DNA of 64,000 nt from Mesomycoplasma ovipneumoniae (GTDB lineage: Bacteria; Bacillota_I; Bacilli_A; Mycoplasmatales; Metamycoplasmataceae): the NCBI RefSeq assembly GCF_035918255.1, contig NZ_CP142136.1, positions 930,001-994,000 on the forward strand, read 5' to 3'. A program made the translations under genes and the position numbers. The notes beneath the pieces were generated by a model, which saw nothing but the letters and a program-made list of their open reading frames with translations, searched no databases and was not told the DNA's origin. Within the stretch, counting starts at the first letter, position 1; every line of letters begins with the position of its first letter. Shown in pieces: positions 23,035 to 36,363 of this stretch.

Positions 23035-25666
23035 TCAAAACCTCAAAACAACGGTCACAAACATCCTGAATTTTTTCAAAATGATTTCAACATCTTGGAC
23101 ATTTAGGTCAATTAAGATTATAAATGCTTATTTCATCCTTAAATTCGACTTTTGCAACCATTAATAATTTCACAAGATCAAGTGATTTTAGAAAATTTGA
23201 GGAATTAGAATCTAAAACAACTGCAATTTCATTTGAACGATTTATTTCTTTTGATTGAATTTTTTGCTCAATTAGTTGATAAACAGAATTTTTAACATCA
23301 AAAAATTCAGTTCATTTTTCATCTAATTTTGAATCAAAATTAGACTTTTTAAAGAAATTTTCCAGGTGGATTGATGTTTGTTTGTCACTTTTTTGAACAA
23401 ATTGATAAATTTCTTCGGCTGTTGTTGGCATAATTGGCGCAATTGCAATATTTAAAACCAATAAAAATTCATAAAAAACGTATTGAATTGAGCGTCTTTT
23501 TACTGAATTTTTTGAATCTGCATACAAAATATCCTTAACAATTGACAGATAAAAATTAGAAAATTCAATTATAAAATTATTAATTATTTTTACAACACGG
23601 ACAAAGCGATATTCATCATAATACTGAATTATTTCATTTTTTAGCTTTTGAATTTTATTATATATAAATAGGTCAACTTCCTCTAATTCATATTGTTTTG
23701 GTTCAAAATCTGCTAAATTTGTAATTAAAAATCGAACTGTGTTGCGAATTTTACGATAAATTTCAACATTTTGTTCAAAAATTGACTCTGAATAAACAAT
23801 GTCGTTGTAATATTCGCTATTTGCAACTCAAAGTCGAAAAATATCACAACCGTACTTGTTCAAAATTACAAGCGGGTCAACTCCATTTCCCTTTGATTTT
23901 GACATTTTGTTCCCTTTTGAATCAACAACAAAACCATGAGACAGTAATTTTTTATAAGGTGAAAAACCAAAATATATCACCGAATTTATTAAAGATGAAT
24001 TAAATCAGCCGCGATATTGGTCAGATCCTTCTAAATAAATATCAAAAGGAGGTTTTTCGTTGTTAATATTTGCGGCAAGAAAACTAACGCCCGAATCAAA
24101 TCAGACATCCAAAATATCGTTTTCTTTTGTTCAACCTAAATTTTGATATTTAGGAGGCAAAAGTTCGTCAGCTGTTTTTTGGTATCATATTGAAGAACCA
24201 AATTCCTGAACTTGTGAAATTATATGGTCAAAAATTTCTGGCTTATCTAAGACGGGATTTTTATTTTGATCATAAAAAATAATTAACGGGATTCCTCAAC
24301 TTCTCTGGCGTGAAATTAGTCAGTCCTTTCTGTCAATTATCATTTTTGTTAAGCGGTTTTTGAGCCATTTTTCAGGAAATTCAATTTCATTTATCGCTGT
24401 TTCAAGCTCTTTTTTAATTTTTTCAACAGAAACAAATCACTGAGGTGTGCCGCGATAAATTACGGGTTTTAATGTTCGTCAATCATGAGGGAATGAGTGG
24501 GTGATAAAATTTAATTTTAAAAGTGATTGTTTTTCTTTGAGATATTCGCTTATTGATTTATTTGCTGAATCATAAAATTGACCAGAAAATTGTCCTGCTT
24601 TTTCATTAAATTTTCCATCATCTTCAACGTGCATAACCATTTCAAGATCATTTTCTCGACCAATCCAGTAGTCATCCTCACCAAAAAGTGGCGCAAGATG
24701 AACAAGACCCGAACCAGCATCCAAAGTAACATGGTGACCTGAAACTATAGGGCAAACCTTGTTAAAAATAGGGTGAAAATACTGGAGATTTACAAGGTTT
24801 TTTCCTAAAAATGTGTCAATAATTTCATAAGAATTTCAGTCAAAACTTGAGGCTAATGTTTGTAATAATTTTTCTGCTAAAATGTAAAAATTTGATCCAA
24901 CTTTTACTCTAACATAGTCAAAATTTAAACCAACAGCAACCCCTGAATTTGCAATTAGTGTCCAAGGGGTTGTTGTTCAAATAATAATTTTATCGCCACT
25001 TTTTACAAAATTGTTGCCATTTTTAACATAAAAAGCAACAAAAATAGAAGGAGACCGGTGATTCATATATTCAATTTCGGCTTCAGCTAGGGCACTTTGA
25101 CTTGAAGGAGACCAATAAATTGGCTTTAAAGCGCGATAAATTAGACCTTTTTCAGCGATTTTTTTAAATAATTTGAGTTGCTTTGCTTCATAAGCTGGGT
25201 CATTTGTTTGATAAATTTGGCTAAAATCTGTTAATAAATTTAGTTTTTCAAACTGTTTTTTTTGAACTAAAATTTGCGAATTAGCAAAATCATTAGCTTT
25301 TTGGCGAATTTCTAATGTCGATTTTGACTCAATTTGGTTAATAATTTTATTTTCAATTGGAAGACCGTGAGTATCTCAGCCTGGGACAAAAGGTGAATAA
25401 AAACCAGACATTGATTTATATCGAACTATTATATCTTTTAAAACCTTATTAAGAGCATGGCCGATATGAATGTCGCCATTTGCATAAGGTGGCCCATCAT
25501 GAAGAATAAATCTTGGATTATTAATATTTTTCTTTAAAAGATTTTGGTAAATGTCTTCTTTTTTTCAAAATTCAGTAAAAAATTTGTCCTTCTGAGGCAA
25601 ATTAGCTTTCATTGAAAAATCTGTGGTAAATATATTGAGCGAATTTTTATAGAAATTTTTATCCAT
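23018..25666 (-). CDS. ileS: Isoleucyl-tRNA synthetase
   Basis: Class I aminoacyl-tRNA synthetase, 882 aa. HIGH motif in [16 protein letters not shown] in [22 protein letters not shown] in the editing domain, and the C-terminal zinc finger CPRCWNHF...CDRC. About 20 TGA Trp codons leave only small fragments in the standard code. ATG 25666; the parC stop lies 3 bp upstream, and lspA overlaps the 3' end. Confidence 0.97.
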
Positions 25667-25669
25667 TGT

Positions 25670-28174
25670 TTATTCCTTTTCAATCTTTTCAAGAATGGAA
25701 TTTATGTCAATTTCACTTATTTCTTGAAGTTTAGTCTTTAAAATCTTACTAGAATTTGCTTGATTTTGATCAATAAAATTTGGTGAATTTTCATTTTTCT
25801 TATCACTTGTTAAAAATAATTTATAATTTTTTTTAGGATTAGGGGCAAAATTGATAAATTTTTGGACTGGAACAATTTTTAAAGTGGTGTCAAAATCAAA
25901 AACTTGCAAATTTTCACTATAAATTTCGACACTTTTTGGAATTATAGAAAAATCCAGTTTTGTTTCAAAGCTTTTGGGAGCAATTGATCTATTACCAAAA
26001 TGTAGACTTTCTGTCGAAATTTTTTCAAAACGCGAATAATTATCAATAACCGCAATTTCTTCAGAAGAATTAATTAAAACAGATGCAACAATTTTTTCAT
26101 TTTTTTGAAGTTTTAAAATTTTTACTCCTGAGGAAATACGCCCATAAATCGGAACATCTGAAGCGCTTATTTTTAGTGCGCGATTTTGTGATGTGATTAA
26201 AACGATATTTTTTAATTTATCTTCTAAAAAAATGCTAATTAATTCATCGCCTTCCTTGGGTTTAAAGCAATTTATCATATTATTTGGTCTAATTTTTGCT
26301 ATTTCTTTTAGTTGCATTCTTTTTGCATAACCAAATTTAGTTATAAAAAGCAAAAAATGATTAGAATCTAGGTCATCAAGAAAAAAAGAATTAATTAATT
26401 CGTGATCATTTTTAAGACCAAGAGAAATTTTTAAGTTATTTGGGTTATTTTTTAGCGTTAATTCTTCAAGTTGATGAGCTAACAACATGCCAACATCACC
26501 TTTATTTGTTAAAAAAAGTCCTTTTTGACGTTGATTTATTTTACCTTGAAAAATAAAAAAATCTTCTGAAGGTAATTGAATTTTTTCAATTTCCTCAACT
26601 GCATGATTTTTTATATTCATTTTTTTAAAAAGGCCGTTCTTAGAAACTCAAAAATAAAACTGTTCATCCTTAATTAAATCTTGATGGTTGATTTTTACTT
26701 GCAATTCTTTGTCAACTATTTTAGTTTTTCGTGGAGAACCATAAATCTTAGCAAAATTTTCTAGCATAGAAATTAAATGAAGATCAAATTCTTCTTTATT
26801 TTCAATAAGTTTTTTAAATTCTTCAATGTTTTGGGCTAAAGTTTTAGACTCATTTAAAAATGACTGTTGTTCAATTTTAGATAATCTATACAAACGCATT
26901 GAAGCAATTGCTTCAGCTTGAACTTCGGTAAAATTTAAATATTTAACTAAATCAGCAATTACACCCGCTTTTGAATTATCAGATTTACGGATAATTTCAA
27001 TTACTTCGTTAGTTATATCGGCAACTTTTAAAAAACCTTCTATAATTTCAAGTCTTTTTTTGCTTTTAAAAAGTTCGTAATTAAATTCGCCTAGTTTAAC
27101 TTTTCTTAAATGATCAAGAAAATAACCAATCATTTCTTTAATTGACAGTAATTTTGGCGAATTATTACAAATTGCTACGGAATTATAGGAATAATAGATT
27201 TGCATATCTGTTTTTTGCAGCAAATAATTAAGAATTAATTCGGCGTTTGCATCTTTTTCAAGTTCAACAAAAATAAGCACACCATTTTGATCAGATTGAT
27301 CAATTACCTCTTTAATTCCGCTAATTTTTTCTTCAAATCGGATTGTGTCGATTTGCTGAATCAAGCTAGCTTTTGAAATTCCAAAAGGAATAGAAGAAAT
27401 TTCGATCACTTTTTGCTTGTTTTTTTCAGAAATTTTGTATGATGATGAAATTTGAATTTTTCCTTTTCCGGTTTCAAAAGCATCTAAAATTCCGGCTTTT
27501 CCATAAACTATTCCGCCTGTGGGAAAATCAGGACCTAAAATAACTTTAGAAATTTGACCGTTTGTAATTAAAGGATTTTTGATCATTAAAATTACAGCTT
27601 GGATTACTTCAACTAAATTATGAGGAGGTATTTCTGTTGCAAAACCACTTGCAATTCCGATTGCACCGTTAATTAGCAAGTTAGGAAAAATTGCTGGCAA
27701 AATTGTGGGCTCTTTTTCACTGTCATCAAAATTAGGGCAGAAATTTACGACATTTTTTGATAATAATTCAAGCAAATGTTCACTAATTTGGGCTAGTCTA
27801 ACTTCGGTATACCTCATTGCAGCAGGAGGATCATCATCAATTGAGCCTTTATTTCCGTGCATTTCTACAAGTGGAATGTTAATTTTTCACTCTTGAGACA
27901 GCCGAACTAGCGCATCATAAATCGATGAATCTCCATGAGGGTGAAATTTACCGATTACATCTCCAACAACTCTGGCTGATTTTTTGTAATTTTTAGTATT
28001 TTTTAGACCAAGCTGCCACATTGAATAGAGAATTCTTCTCTGAACAGGTTTTAGTCCGTCGCGAACATCTGGAATTGCTCTGTTTTGAATTATATATTTT
28101 GAGTAGCGCGTAAATTTTTCAGCCAAAATTTGATCTAACTTGGAGTTAATGATTAAATCTAAATTTTTACTCAT
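25670..28174 (-). CDS. parC: DNA topoisomerase IV subunit A
   Basis: DNA-cleaving subunit of topo IV; separates daughter chromosomes. 834 aa. Active-site tyrosine in [11 protein letters not shown]; quinolone-region residues read [19 protein letters not shown], the usual sensitive Ser/Asp pattern. No GyrA box is seen in the C-terminal beta-propeller region, and parE precedes it with an 8-bp overlap, so ParC rather than GyrA. TGA Trp at 27887-27889 and 26648-26650. Confidence 0.94.
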
Positions 28175-30095
28175 AGACTGGCTCCTTTAAATTGTCAATA
28201 AAACTGTCTTCAAGTGAAAAGTCAACATTTTCTTGAATTCAATTTTTACGCAAATCAGCTCTTTCTCCCATTAAAATGCGGAAATTTTCCTCAACTTTTT
28301 CAAGGTTTTCGATTAAAACTTTTTCTAAAATTCGTTTTTCAGGATCCATTGTTGTCTGTCAAAGTTGAGAAGCATTCATTTCACCAAGACCTTTATAACG
28401 TTGAATTTGAGCATTAGGGTGTTTTTTTACATATTCATGGAATTCTTTTTCATCTCAAATATAAATGTCTTTTTTATTTTTTTCACTAATTCGGTACAAA
28501 GGCGGTTGGGCAATATAAACAAAACCATTTTCAATCAAGGGACGCATATGATAAAACAAAAAGGTCAAAATTAAAATTTGAATGTGAGCACCGTCATTAT
28601 CAGCATCAGTCATAATAATTATTTTGCCATAATTTAAGTTTTTAAGGTTAAAATTCTGACCAATTCCAGTTCCTAAAGCGCTAATAATGGCAATAATTTC
28701 TTCATTTTTTAAAACCTCGATCAAACGGGTTTTTTGAGAATTTACAATTTTACCTTTGAGCGGTAAAATTGCTTGAAATTCACGATTTCGCGCAAGTTTT
28801 GCTGAGCCACCGGCTGATTCACCTTCAACTAAAAAAAGCTCGCGATTCATAGCTTTTTTTGAATTAGCGGGAGTTAATTTTCCTGATAATATCCTTTTTT
28901 CTTTTGCCACTGACTTAGAAATTTTTGTTTCTGTTAGACTTAATTTTAACTTTTCTTTTTGCTGATAAACATTTAGTAAAAAAGTAATAATTTTTTGAGT
29001 TGTTTCTTTATTTTGAATAAAAAAGGGCATTAAATTTCTAAAAACAACCTCTTCAGTGACTGTTTTTGCCAAGACTGTTGCTAATTTATTTTTAGTTTGT
29101 CCGACAAATTCCAAAATTGGCTCAGGAATTCGCAGCGATAAAATTAAGGAAAGTCCAACTTTTACATCATTAAAGTCAAAAATTTGCTTATTTTTCAGCA
29201 AATTATTTTGTTGACCATAAGTATTAATTGCTTTTACGATACCAGCTTTTAGGCCATTTTCATGACTTCCTCCCAAATTTGTTTTTACATTATTAACAAA
29301 TGAGATAATATTTTCCTGTTGGGAATCAACATATTGAAATGCAAATTCTACTATGATATCTTGACTTTTTTCTTTAAAAGCGATAATTTTGTCATGAATT
29401 TTTTGGCTGTCCTTGTTTAAAAATTCAACAAAATTTTCAATCCCCTTACTAAATTGAAAAGTTTTTTCAATACCGTTTTTTAGATCAACAAACTCGATTC
29501 TTAAATTTTTAACTAAAAAACAAGTTTCCTGCAACCTTGAAATTATCATGTCAGGATCATATTCCTTGTGAGAAAAAAATGAAAAATCAGGCAAAAATAC
29601 TATTTTTGTGCCACTAATTTTGCTAGGACCTAATTCATGGGTTCTATTTTCAATTTTTCCACCATTAATAAAAGATGTATAAAACATTTTTTGGTTACGA
29701 CAAACAAAAACTTCCATTTTTTTAGATAATGCATTCACGACTGATGAGCCAACTCCGTGGAGTCCGCCGGCAGTTTTATAAATTTCATCAGAAAATTTAG
29801 CTCCTGAATGAAGTTCTGTAAAAACTAATTCAACACCAGTTTTACCGGTCTTTTTATGAATTTCAGTCGGAATTCCGCGACCATTATCGCTAATTTCAAC
29901 TGAATTATCAGCATTTATTACCACTTTAATTTCATTTGCAAAACCAGCAATTACTTCATCAACTGCATTATCAAAAATTTCTCAGATTAATTGATGAAGT
30001 CCGTTAATGTCCGTAGAACCTATATACATTCCAGGTCGTTTTTTTACAGCTTCAAGTCCTTTTAAAAGTTTAAGTTTCTCAACTGAATAAGTCAT
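28167..30095 (-). CDS. parE: DNA topoisomerase IV subunit B
   Basis: ATPase subunit of topo IV. 642 aa. GHKL ATP site: [66 protein letters not shown] and [14 protein letters not shown] Trp residues at 29979-29981 and 28452-28454. I chose ATG 30095 (MTYSVEKL..., AGAAAGG upstream); the open frame upstream is hydrophobic and not part of the family. Confidence 0.95.
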
Positions 30096-30202
30096 ATAAG
30101 CCTTTCTGGGTTTTATACTAAAAATTTTATACAAAAATAAAATAATAATTGAAATTTTAAAGTAAACTGCTAATAAAGTGGTAAAATTTACTATAAAAAA
30201 AA

Positions 30203-31264
<1,062 letters not shown>

Positions 31265-31271
<7 letters not shown>

Positions 31272-31343
31272 ATAATTATTTTATTCAAACAATTGAAAAA
31301 GGCAAATGAGAATTTGCCTTTTTTTTATTGAGATTTTTTTATA
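31265..31343 (+). repeat. Left long direct repeat of element copy 2 (gap stop and terminator)
   Basis: About 79 bp starting in the last gap codon. Contains a strong terminator: 12-bp stem 31296-31307/31312-31323 with GAGA loop and T-run. Its partner is 32020-32099, with a few substitutions. Confidence 0.85.
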
Positions 31344-32019
31344 CAGAGTTTGGCAGTTTGATGAGATAATTTTAAAAAAGTTTTAGGTGCTTTTTTAATT
31401 TTTTTGGCAAACTCAGAAAAAATAATATCAAGGCAAAAACACTGAATTTTAAATCTAACACTCAGGAAAGAAAAATCTACTTATTAATCAAACTAAAAAA
31501 GCTAAAATTTTGACTTAAAAACCAAAATTATGAAATTTTAAACTACTTTTTTAGTTCAAAACACTAACAAAAATCATAAGAAAATACAACTACTATTTAA
31601 ACTCAATGCAAATAGAAAACTCGTTTTTACTTACATCGAGCCTAAAAAAATATATGAAGTTTTGAAAGAACAATAATTAAAAGCCATAAATTTGTAGATT
31701 TCTAAACGGTCAAATTTAAGGCATTCCATTACATTAAAAAATATAATGGAAAATTCGCATTTTCTGATTTTTTTATGACAAAAACATAACTAATTCCTCC
31801 TTAATTCAATATCAAAATTTATTAATTTATTCTTAAGTGAGACTAATTATAACCTAAAATTTTTTTAAACCAAGCATTTTTTTTTTTTTTTTTACAAAAG
31901 GCTAATTTCAAAATAATAAAAATTAAGATTTTAGTGTCAAAAAACACGGGTTTAGCCGTATTTTTGCATATTTGTATTCAGTAAAAAGTGAATTTTCGCC
32001 ATCAAACTGGAAACTTAGG
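31344..32019 (-). mobile_element. MITE-like element, copy 2 (about 676 bp)
   Basis: Inverted ends at 31344-31364 and 31997-32019. Same internal plan as copy 1: minus-strand TTGGTT-16-TATAAT (-10 at 31851-31846) after a long A-tract, then SD with GGAGG, ATG TTT TTG TCA TAA, a short ORF, the conserved hairpin at 31602-31640 and a left-end hairpin 31374-31396. Between about 79-bp direct repeats. Confidence 0.8.
31374..31839 (-). ncRNA. Putative element-encoded transcript (copy 2)
   Basis: Promoter and hairpin positions as in copy 1. The -10 lost the TGN extension (GGTTATAAT) but keeps the 16-bp spacer. Runs toward the gap terminator from the opposite strand. Confidence 0.35.
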
Positions 32020-32099
32020 AAAATAGATAATTATTTTATTTCAAATAATTAAAAAAGGCAAATGAGAATTTGCCTTTTTTTTATAGAGATTTTTTATTG
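32020..32099 (+). repeat. Right long direct repeat of element copy 2
   Basis: Second copy of the gap stop codon context and terminator (stem 32052-32063/32068-32079). The gap region therefore has two terminators in series separated by the element. Confidence 0.85.
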
Positions 32100-32117
32100 A
32101 GATTTACGACGAGAGAC

Positions 32118-32295
32118 TAAAATAATGAATTTTGCTTTTACGCAAAAATAAATGTAATTTACAAATAACAATAAAGAAAGGAGATTTTAAACATGCATTA
32201 AAAACATAAAATTATGAATTTTGCTTTTACACAAAAATAAATATAACTTATAAAATAAAATTTAGAAAGGAGGGTTAAACACGATTGAAGACATA
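32118..32295 (+). repeat. Tandem duplication (about 89-bp period) with orphan ribosome sites
   Basis: Two units share ATGAATTTTGCTTTTAC, an eight-codon ORF MNFAFTQK (ATG at 32125 and 32214), then AAAGGAG(G) (32177-32183 and 32266-32273). Behind the first SD is ATG CAT TAA; behind the second the ATG is ACG. A third AAGGAGG lies at 32351-32357 with no ORF. From 32296 to 32413 I see no gene. Confidence 0.6.
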
Positions 32296-32413
32296 AAAAA
32301 ATAATTTAATATATAAATTTAGAAGACAAAATATAAGAGCAAGAACAAAAAAGGAGGCAATAAAAATAAAGTATTTTTTAATGTATCATGGTTTAAAACA
32401 AACGAAAGTATAT

Positions 32414-32504
32414 TGGCGGGCCAGACAGGATTTGAACCTGCGCGGGATTTCACTCCCCTAACGCGTTAGCAGTGCGTCCTCTTCAGCCTCTTGAGTACTG
32501 GCCC
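32414..32504 (-). tRNA. tRNA-Ser (GCT anticodon)
   Basis: 91 nt including encoded CCA (32414-32416). Acceptor GGGCCAG pairs with CTGGCCC; anticodon loop CTGCTAA gives GCT, reading AGC/AGT; the variable arm is long (class II), as expected for Ser; T-loop GGTTCAAATCC is standard. Confidence 0.95.
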
Positions 32505-32515
32505 ATATTTTTATA

Positions 32516-32521
32516 ATTATA
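32516..32521 (-). promoter_or_regulatory. -10 of the tRNA-Ser promoter
   Basis: TATAAT on the minus strand preceded by TGG, an extended -10, ending 11 bp before the tRNA 5' end. Confidence 0.6.
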
Positions 32522-32534
32522 CCACAAAATATTA

Positions 32535-32540
32535 TATAAT
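32535..32540 (+). promoter_or_regulatory. -10 of the tsaD promoter
   Basis: TATAAT 28 bp before the tsaD ATG, divergent from the tRNA promoter. No clear -35. Confidence 0.45.
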
Positions 32541-32567
32541 AAAATAAAAAAAATAAAAGGCAGAAAA

Positions 32568-33554
32568 ATGAAAATTTTAGGTATTGAAACCTCTCATGAT
32601 GATGCATCTGTTGCTCTTTTATGTGATGAAAAAGTTGAAATAATTTTAACAATTAGCCAAATTGAATTTCACCAAAAATTTGGTGGTACAATTCCAGAAC
32701 TTGCTGCTCGCGAGCATTCGCGAAATTTGGCAATAATTTTAGAAAAATTATTGCAAAAAGGCGTTGATTTTTCCTCGATTGATGCTATTGCCTACACAAA
32801 TAATCCCGGATTATTAGGACCTTTGAAAATAGGATTTTTATTTGCTAGTGCGTTAAGTCTTTATTTTAATAAGCCTTTGATTCCAATCAACCACCTTTTA
32901 GGACATTTTTGGTCGGCAAATATTGATGATGAAATTGTTTTTCCAGCACTTTCACTATTAATTTCTGGGGGTCATAGTCAATGAATTTTGGCTAAAAACG
33001 AGAGTGAACTTGAAATTATTGGCTCAACAGTTGATGATGCTCTGGGTGAAATTTATGATAAAATTGGCAGAAATTTAGGCTTAGGATTACCAGGCGGGCC
33101 TAAAATTGACCAAATTTGACAACAAAATCGACAAAATATTGGCGAGTTAATTAATTTCAGTTTGCCAAAAAGGCTTGTAAATCCTTTGGATTTTTCTTTT
33201 AGCGGACTAAAAACTCAAGTTATAAATTTTACTAACCAAATAAAGCAACAAAATGAACTTGATTTAAAAAATGTCCAAAAAATTGCTATTTCTTTTCAAG
33301 AAACAATAATAAAATATTTAAAAAGACAGCTTGATTTTGTTTTAAATAACAATAAAAATATAAAAACCCTAACTTTAGTTGGCGGCGTTGCAGCTAATTC
33401 TGGAATCAGAGCATTATTTAAAGAATATGAAAAAAATTATAAAATTGTTATTCCAAAAAGGGAATTTTGCACTGATAATGGGGCCATGATAGCAAAAGCT
33501 GCACAAATTGAGCTAAAACTTAAATCGCAAAAACAAAAATTACAATCCCGATAG
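32568..33554 (+). CDS. tsaD: tRNA N6-adenosine threonylcarbamoyltransferase TsaD
   Basis: Makes t6A37 in ANN-decoding tRNAs together with TsaE (also in this window) and TsaB/TsaC. 328 aa. N-terminal [14 protein letters not shown], metal-binding [18 protein letters not shown] (W by TGA), [14 protein letters not shown] [14 protein letters not shown], and [10 protein letters not shown]. The 3' end overlaps the converging 945-aa gene by 35 bp. Confidence 0.95.
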
Positions 33555-36357
33555 AAACAAATGCTCAAAAAAATAAAGCATAAAAAAAGAAATGACTATC
33601 CTGTTTTTTTAGTTTGTAATTCAAAACTAAGTTTTCTTGCATCGTGTTTTGGATTTCTTTGTAGCGATCAACTCTTTTTTCACCTACTCAAACAGTCAAA
33701 ATTCCAATCGCCGATAATAAATAAGGTAAAAATCAAGTATAAATTCTATTAGTAAAGTTAAAAATATCTAAATTTAAAGAGTTTGCTTCATCAAAGAAAC
33801 TTCTGAAAATTAATTTTGTTATTAAATCAGCCGAACCTACCCCACCTGGAGAAGGCGAGAGGTTGTTTGAAATTTGTAAAAGTGTAAATCCTGATATAAA
33901 TTTGAGATAATCGTGAAAATTAATAGTACTTAGATCTAAACCTTGTTCTTTTAAAGTGATAATTAAAATTACAAAAGAGAAATTTATGAAAAAAACTGGG
34001 AATTTGTAAAATAAAAGTATTTTTGTAAGCAGTTTTTTATTAGACAAAACTTGCATAAAATGGTTTTTGAAATTATCAATTAGAAATTGAAAGCGATATT
34101 CTAATCGCTGTCTGTCCTCAATTTTTTTTAAAAAATTGAGATTTAAAAGTGAAACAAATAATTTAATCAACAAATATTGCAATTTTTTTCAAACAGAAAT
34201 AATTATAATTATTAATAAAACTAGGACATTTAAAAAAATATTAGCAACAAGTCAAGCAAAGAAGATGATTTTTTCCCAAGAATCTAGAATAAAAAGATCA
34301 CGATAGTAAATAAAGCCAACTGGAATTAAAATCAAACTCACAAATAAATTAAAAACCTGATGAATTAGGGCATTATATGTCAGGGTTGCGCTGATATTTT
34401 TCAATGGATATTTCTTTTTTTGCAAATATCAATAATAACTTATTTCACCACCAAATGAAAAAGGTGTAGAAAATTGCATAAAAGTGGCAATAAAACTAGC
34501 AACAAAAAGGTGTCTAAATCTCGTTTCTACCTTTTGATGTTTAAAAATTCGTCGTAATTGTAAGGTTGAGGTTAAATTTCAAAATAAAAAATGAGCAATT
34601 GCACCAATAAGAACTAATCTGTTTACCCGAGATTCGAAAAAAAATTGATAAAATTTAACAAAAATTTTTGTAGGCGAGCCGTCTGCAAAACTAGAGTTGT
34701 AGAAATTATAAAATAAAATAACTAAAATTACGACAATAGTTGTTATAAAAATCCCAAATTTAAGAAAATTTTTCGTTTTATTGTTTTTTGATGACACTAG
34801 ATTTTTATTTGCAAGTTTAATTTTATCAATAAGAAGGTTTTCCAAAAAAACTGCTTCTTTTTCGGTGTGATTTTTTGATAAAAAATTTGTGTAGAGTGTT
34901 AATTCTTGTTTTGGTTTAAAGTAAATTAATGTGTAAAAATCGTTATTTTGCAAATTAACTTTTAATTTTATTGAATGTTTTCCTGAATCTGAATTTGAAA
35001 TATTGTATCCTTGTGGACGAAATTGAGCATCACTTTCATTTACAAGCAAGTTTACAATTTTATCAAAAGTTGATGGAGTTGCCTTCATTCGGTACTTATA
35101 TTGGAAAACAAAATTCAACTCATTTTTCATCTTTTGGATAATTTCAAATATATTTAAATTTTTTTGGGTGTAAAATTCAAAAATTTTGACATACCAAAGA
35201 ATAGAAAATTGAGTGCTGATTCCGTATTTAATTGAATTTTCAGAAACTTTAGGGACAAAATGAACGCTTTTTGATGTTATAACAACAACTTCATCACTAG
35301 TTTTTTCTCGAATTTTAAGTAATTCAGTTTCTGAATTCTCATTATATTCACAAAATTTTGCGATTTTAGCACCAAATTTCTGCTCAATAAACTCAGAGAT
35401 GTAATTATTAGCTTGATGGCTTATCAAAAAATATTTGCCATTTTTTCAATTTCTTTCAAGAAAATCAAGTACTAACAACTGAAAATCATTATCTTTTATA
35501 ATATTAAAGTTAAAATTTTTGCGCACAGCAGCTATAATTTTGTTTTTTTTGAGTCAGAAAATTACATTTGTCTTAATTTTAGCGCTTGTTGTGATTTTTT
35601 TTCAAATTATTGAATTATCACTAACTTGCCTTGTAATTTTTTCAATCGGAAAACTCTTTTTTATTGGTAAAAATTTACTTTTTTCAGTATCAAAATGATC
35701 TTTTAAAAAATTAGTTAAAAAAATTGACTCTGAATCATAAAACTGGTAGAAATTTTCTAATTTGTAAAAATTTAAATCAAAATAATTGTAAAATTTCAAA
35801 ATATGATCTGAATTAATTTGAAATTTTGGCGTTAAATAAATTTGCGAATTTCTATAAAAAAATGGTTTTTGCTCAGTTTTGTTTATTTTTCTTTCTTCTT
35901 CAGGTGTTAAAAGTGTTAAGTTTTTTTTATAAAAGCTTAAAACTGTTAGATTTAAATTTTTATTTGACAAATTAACTTCAATATTTATGAAAAAATCAAA
36001 ATCATTATTTATAAAATAATGACGGGCTAAACTTTGGGAATATCCAAATTTTTCCTCAAAAATTAAGATTTCTTTGTTAGAATCGGAGGCTAAAGCGTTG
36101 TAAAAAATTGATGCAAAAGCTATCCCAAAGTTGTTGGAACTACTATTAATTAAAATTTTCTTATAGTTTTTTTCTTTAACAAGATCAGAAATAGTTGATG
36201 CTAAACTAAAAATATAGTTTTCATTTATTGAATTAGGTTTATTTCCAACAAAGCCGATAATTTTAGAATTACTTAATTCAAGAGGAGAATCATAGTTAAA
36301 AAAAATCAACTTTTGGTTTTCTAGGTCAACATCGCGATTAATTGCTAAATATTTCAT
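33520..36357 (-). CDS. Fusion: degenerate phosphohexomutase-like domain plus UPF0104/MprF-type membrane domain
   Basis: 945 aa when seven or more TGA codons are read as Trp; a standard reading breaks it into unrelated-looking pieces. Residues about 30-530 follow the domain order of alpha-D-phosphohexomutases (KKILINSSSNNFGIAFASIF, later SHQANNYISEFIEQKFG, GISTQFSILWYVKIFEF) but lack the TASHNP serine, DGDxDR loop and RPSGTEPK. The rest is a polytopic UPF0104 (lysylphosphatidylglycerol synthase-type) region with STPFSFGGEI and LSPSPGGVGSADL. Probably a membrane lipid or glycolipid transporter/synthase with a dead enzyme domain; activity unknown. Confidence 0.65.
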
Positions 36358-36363
36358 AAAATT

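Noticed and set aside
25670..28174. GyrA
   Set aside because: No GyrA box and tightly linked to parE, so ParC is the better call.
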